DNA of 64,000 nucleotides, taken from Streptomyces parvus. GTDB lineage: Bacteria > Actinomycetota > Actinomycetes > Streptomycetales > Streptomycetaceae. The notes beneath the pieces are model-generated. The model saw only the letters and a list, made by a program, of their open reading frames with translations, did no database searches and had not been told where the DNA came from. A program made the position numbers and the translations under genes. Where the stretch lies: NCBI RefSeq assembly GCF_014648875.1, contig NZ_BMRY01000003.1, positions 1-64,000 on the forward strand, given 5' to 3'. Positions 62,622 through 64,000 of this stretch are shown one piece after another (the first letter of the stretch is position 1; each line of letters begins with the position of its first letter).

Positions 62622-64000
62622 ATGAAGGGGCTGAGGGGCGTGATCGGTCGGGTACGGGGCTGGCGGCGCGGCTGGCACGAGCGCACCAAGCTCCAGCGCA
62701 TCGACCTCTACACCCGGGGCACGCTCGCCGTGCTCCCCTGGGTCTTCCTCGCCTCCTGGGGCCTGCTGCCGCTCCTCCCCGTGCTGGGCGAAGGCCCGGT
62801 GCCGGCGGGCCTCGCCGTGGCGTTCTTCGCGGTGAACACCGCCCTGTGCGTCCTGAGCAACCGCGATCTGGGAGCCGCGTTGGCCCACCACCGGGGCACG
62901 AAAACCTTTCCGGTGCGGCGACTGCGGCTCCCGGCGGCGCTGCTCGCGCTGCTGACCGGCCTGATGGTGGCGCTCGCGGCGACGGCCGACCTCAAGGACG
63001 CGGGTCTCGCCCTGCTGGTCCTGGACATGCCGTTGGCGTTCGCCATCCCGTACGTCCTCCTCGTCCCCGTCCGTACCTACCTGGTGCACTCAGCGGTCTA
63101 CGCGGCGGTCCTGGTGGGGCTGCTGGCGGCCGTCGGGGTGCCCGCGGGGCTGCTCTTCGGCGCGGTCCTCTCGATGCTCGTCGCGATCCTGCTCGTGCTC
63201 TCCTCGGTCCGGCCGAGCGCCTGGAGCATGAGCGCGATGTGGCAGGCGGAGGAGGCACGGGACATGCAGGCCCGACTCGCGGTGGCGGAGGAACGGCTGC
63301 GGTTCGGCCGGGACATGCACGACGTGCTGGGCCGGAACCTGTCGGTGATCGCCTTGAAGAGCGAGCTGGCCGTGGAGCTGGCCCAGCGCGGCAACCCGGC
63401 GGCGGTGGACCAGATGGTCGAGGTGCAGCGGATCGCCCGGGCGTCCCAGCAGGAGGTCCGCGATGTCGTACGCGGCTACCGGGAGGCCGATCTGCCCACC
63501 GAACTCATGGGCGCGCGGGGCGTGTTGCAGGCCGCCGGGATCTCCGTCACCGTCGAGGGCGCGGACGGCCCGGCCGGGATCGGGGCTCCGGCCGCCGTCC
63601 AGGCGGCGCTCGGCTGGGTGGTGCGCGAGACCGCGACGAACGTCCTGCGCCACGGCGACCCGCGCCACTGCTCGATCCGGCTCGCCCGGACCCGGGACGC
63701 CGTGGTCCTGGAGGTCGAGAACGACGGGGCGGGCGCCGCGGACCCGCTCGACGGCGGGGGCGACGGCGGCGGTTCGGGCCTGGCCGGGCTGCGCGAACGG
63801 CTCGGGGCTCTCGGCGGCACCCTCACCGCCGGACCGGCCGGGGACGACCTGTTCCGGGTGACGGCGACGGTGCCCCTCACGGCCTCCCGCCCGGACCCGG
63901 CCGGCCGCGCCGCCTCGGCCCCCGACCCGGACGGGCGCGCCGACCCGGCCCCCGCCCCGGACGGCCGCCCGAGCCCGGGCGGAAGCCCGGCCTCCTCCCC
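62622..64000 (+). CDS. sensor histidine kinase (cut by window end)
   Basis: At least 459 codons, open at the right edge. About five membrane helices (30-200), then a HisKA_3 dimerisation domain with the phospho-His in RDMHDVLGRNLSVI (about 231-244) and an ATPase domain (N-box RETATNVLRHGD, about 335; GLAGLRERL G2 box). This is the NarL-partner kinase type (DesK/LiaS-like). The last 40 visible residues are a repeated DPDGRADPAP low-complexity tail. A response regulator should follow outside the window and control the exporter. Starts with ATG 1 base after the permease stop. Confidence 0.9.
   Translation, partial: MKGLRGVIGRVRGWRRGWHERTKLQRIDLYTRGTLAVLPWVFLASWGLLPLLPVLGEGPVPAGLAVAFFAVNTALCVLSNRDLGAALAHHRGTKTFPVRRLRLPAALLALLTGLMVALAATADLKDAGLALLVLDMPLAFAIPYVLLVPVRTYLVHSAVYAAVLVGLLAAVGVPAGLLFGAVLSMLVAILLVLSSVRPSAWSMSAMWQAEEARDMQARLAVAEERLRFGRDMHDVLGRNLSVIALKSELAVELAQRGNPAAVDQMVEVQRIARASQQEVRDVVRGYREADLPTELMGARGVLQAAGISVTVEGADGPAGIGAPAAVQAALGWVVRETATNVLRHGDPRHCSIRLARTRDAVVLEVENDGAGAADPLDGGGDGGGSGLAGLRERLGALGGTLTAGPAGDDLFRVTATVPLTASRPDPAGRAASAPDPDGRADPAPAPDGRPSPGGSPASS

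Overview
This is a high-GC actinobacterial chromosome segment and almost certainly comes from a Streptomyces. The sequence encodes the 68-residue developmental regulator BldC, an AtrA-type TetR regulator, an Lsr2-family nucleoid protein, an NsdA-like sporulation-associated protein with a TTA (bldA-type) codon, a mycothiol-linked enzyme family, DUF3073 and DUF6274 proteins, and a c-di-AMP (ydaO) leader in front of a cell-wall peptidase. From memory, the gene order around atrA, bldC, vdh and the pur genes matches the S. coelicolor SCO4070-SCO4122 core region. I could not run a search to confirm the species.

Layout. 1-578: promoter and leader of an rRNA operon reading left, with 16S just outside the window. 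579-9714: MarR/MFS pair, PAS-SpoIIE-ATPase phosphatase, NDH-2, atrA, and a membrane-anchored ECF sigma factor. 9754-19560: a degenerate asparagine-synthetase-like protein, an NsdA-like regulator, an LhgO-like oxidase overlapping trmB, a PrsW protease, and an M23 peptidase under a ydaO riboswitch. 19993-22107: a membrane SpoIIE phosphatase and a TipAL-like MerR regulator. 22253-26262: initiator tRNA followed by a tsaD-alaS pair that looks like second copies of housekeeping translation genes. 26380-31657: a methylcitrate-cycle locus, with a PrpR/RamB-type regulator divergent from prpD-prpC-prpB. 31689-41149: small secreted protein, tRNA-Lys, a DEAD-box helicase with RGG-like repeats, a lipoprotein, an operon of a zinc metalloprotease and two CrcB subunits, a metallophosphoesterase, three tRNAs, and a DsbA-CcdA pair. 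41281-49889: HrpA, tRNA-Asp, the bldC neighbourhood, valine dehydrogenase and DUF3073. 50027-59485: purine genes purM-purF and purL-purQ-purS, with a META lipoprotein, an MDMPI-family enzyme and an M23/ArsR pair in between. 59906-64000: Lsr2-like protein, two tRNA-Gly genes, an ABC-2 exporter and a histidine kinase cut by the window end.

Most of the window is conserved core chromosome. No insertion sequence, integrase, prophage or CRISPR array was found. The least ordinary parts are the tsaD-alaS pair with its own inverted-repeat operator candidate beside tRNA-fMet, the sigma factor fused to a carbohydrate-binding module, the asparagine-synthetase-like protein with a changed PP-loop, and AT-rich non-coding stretches beside bldC.
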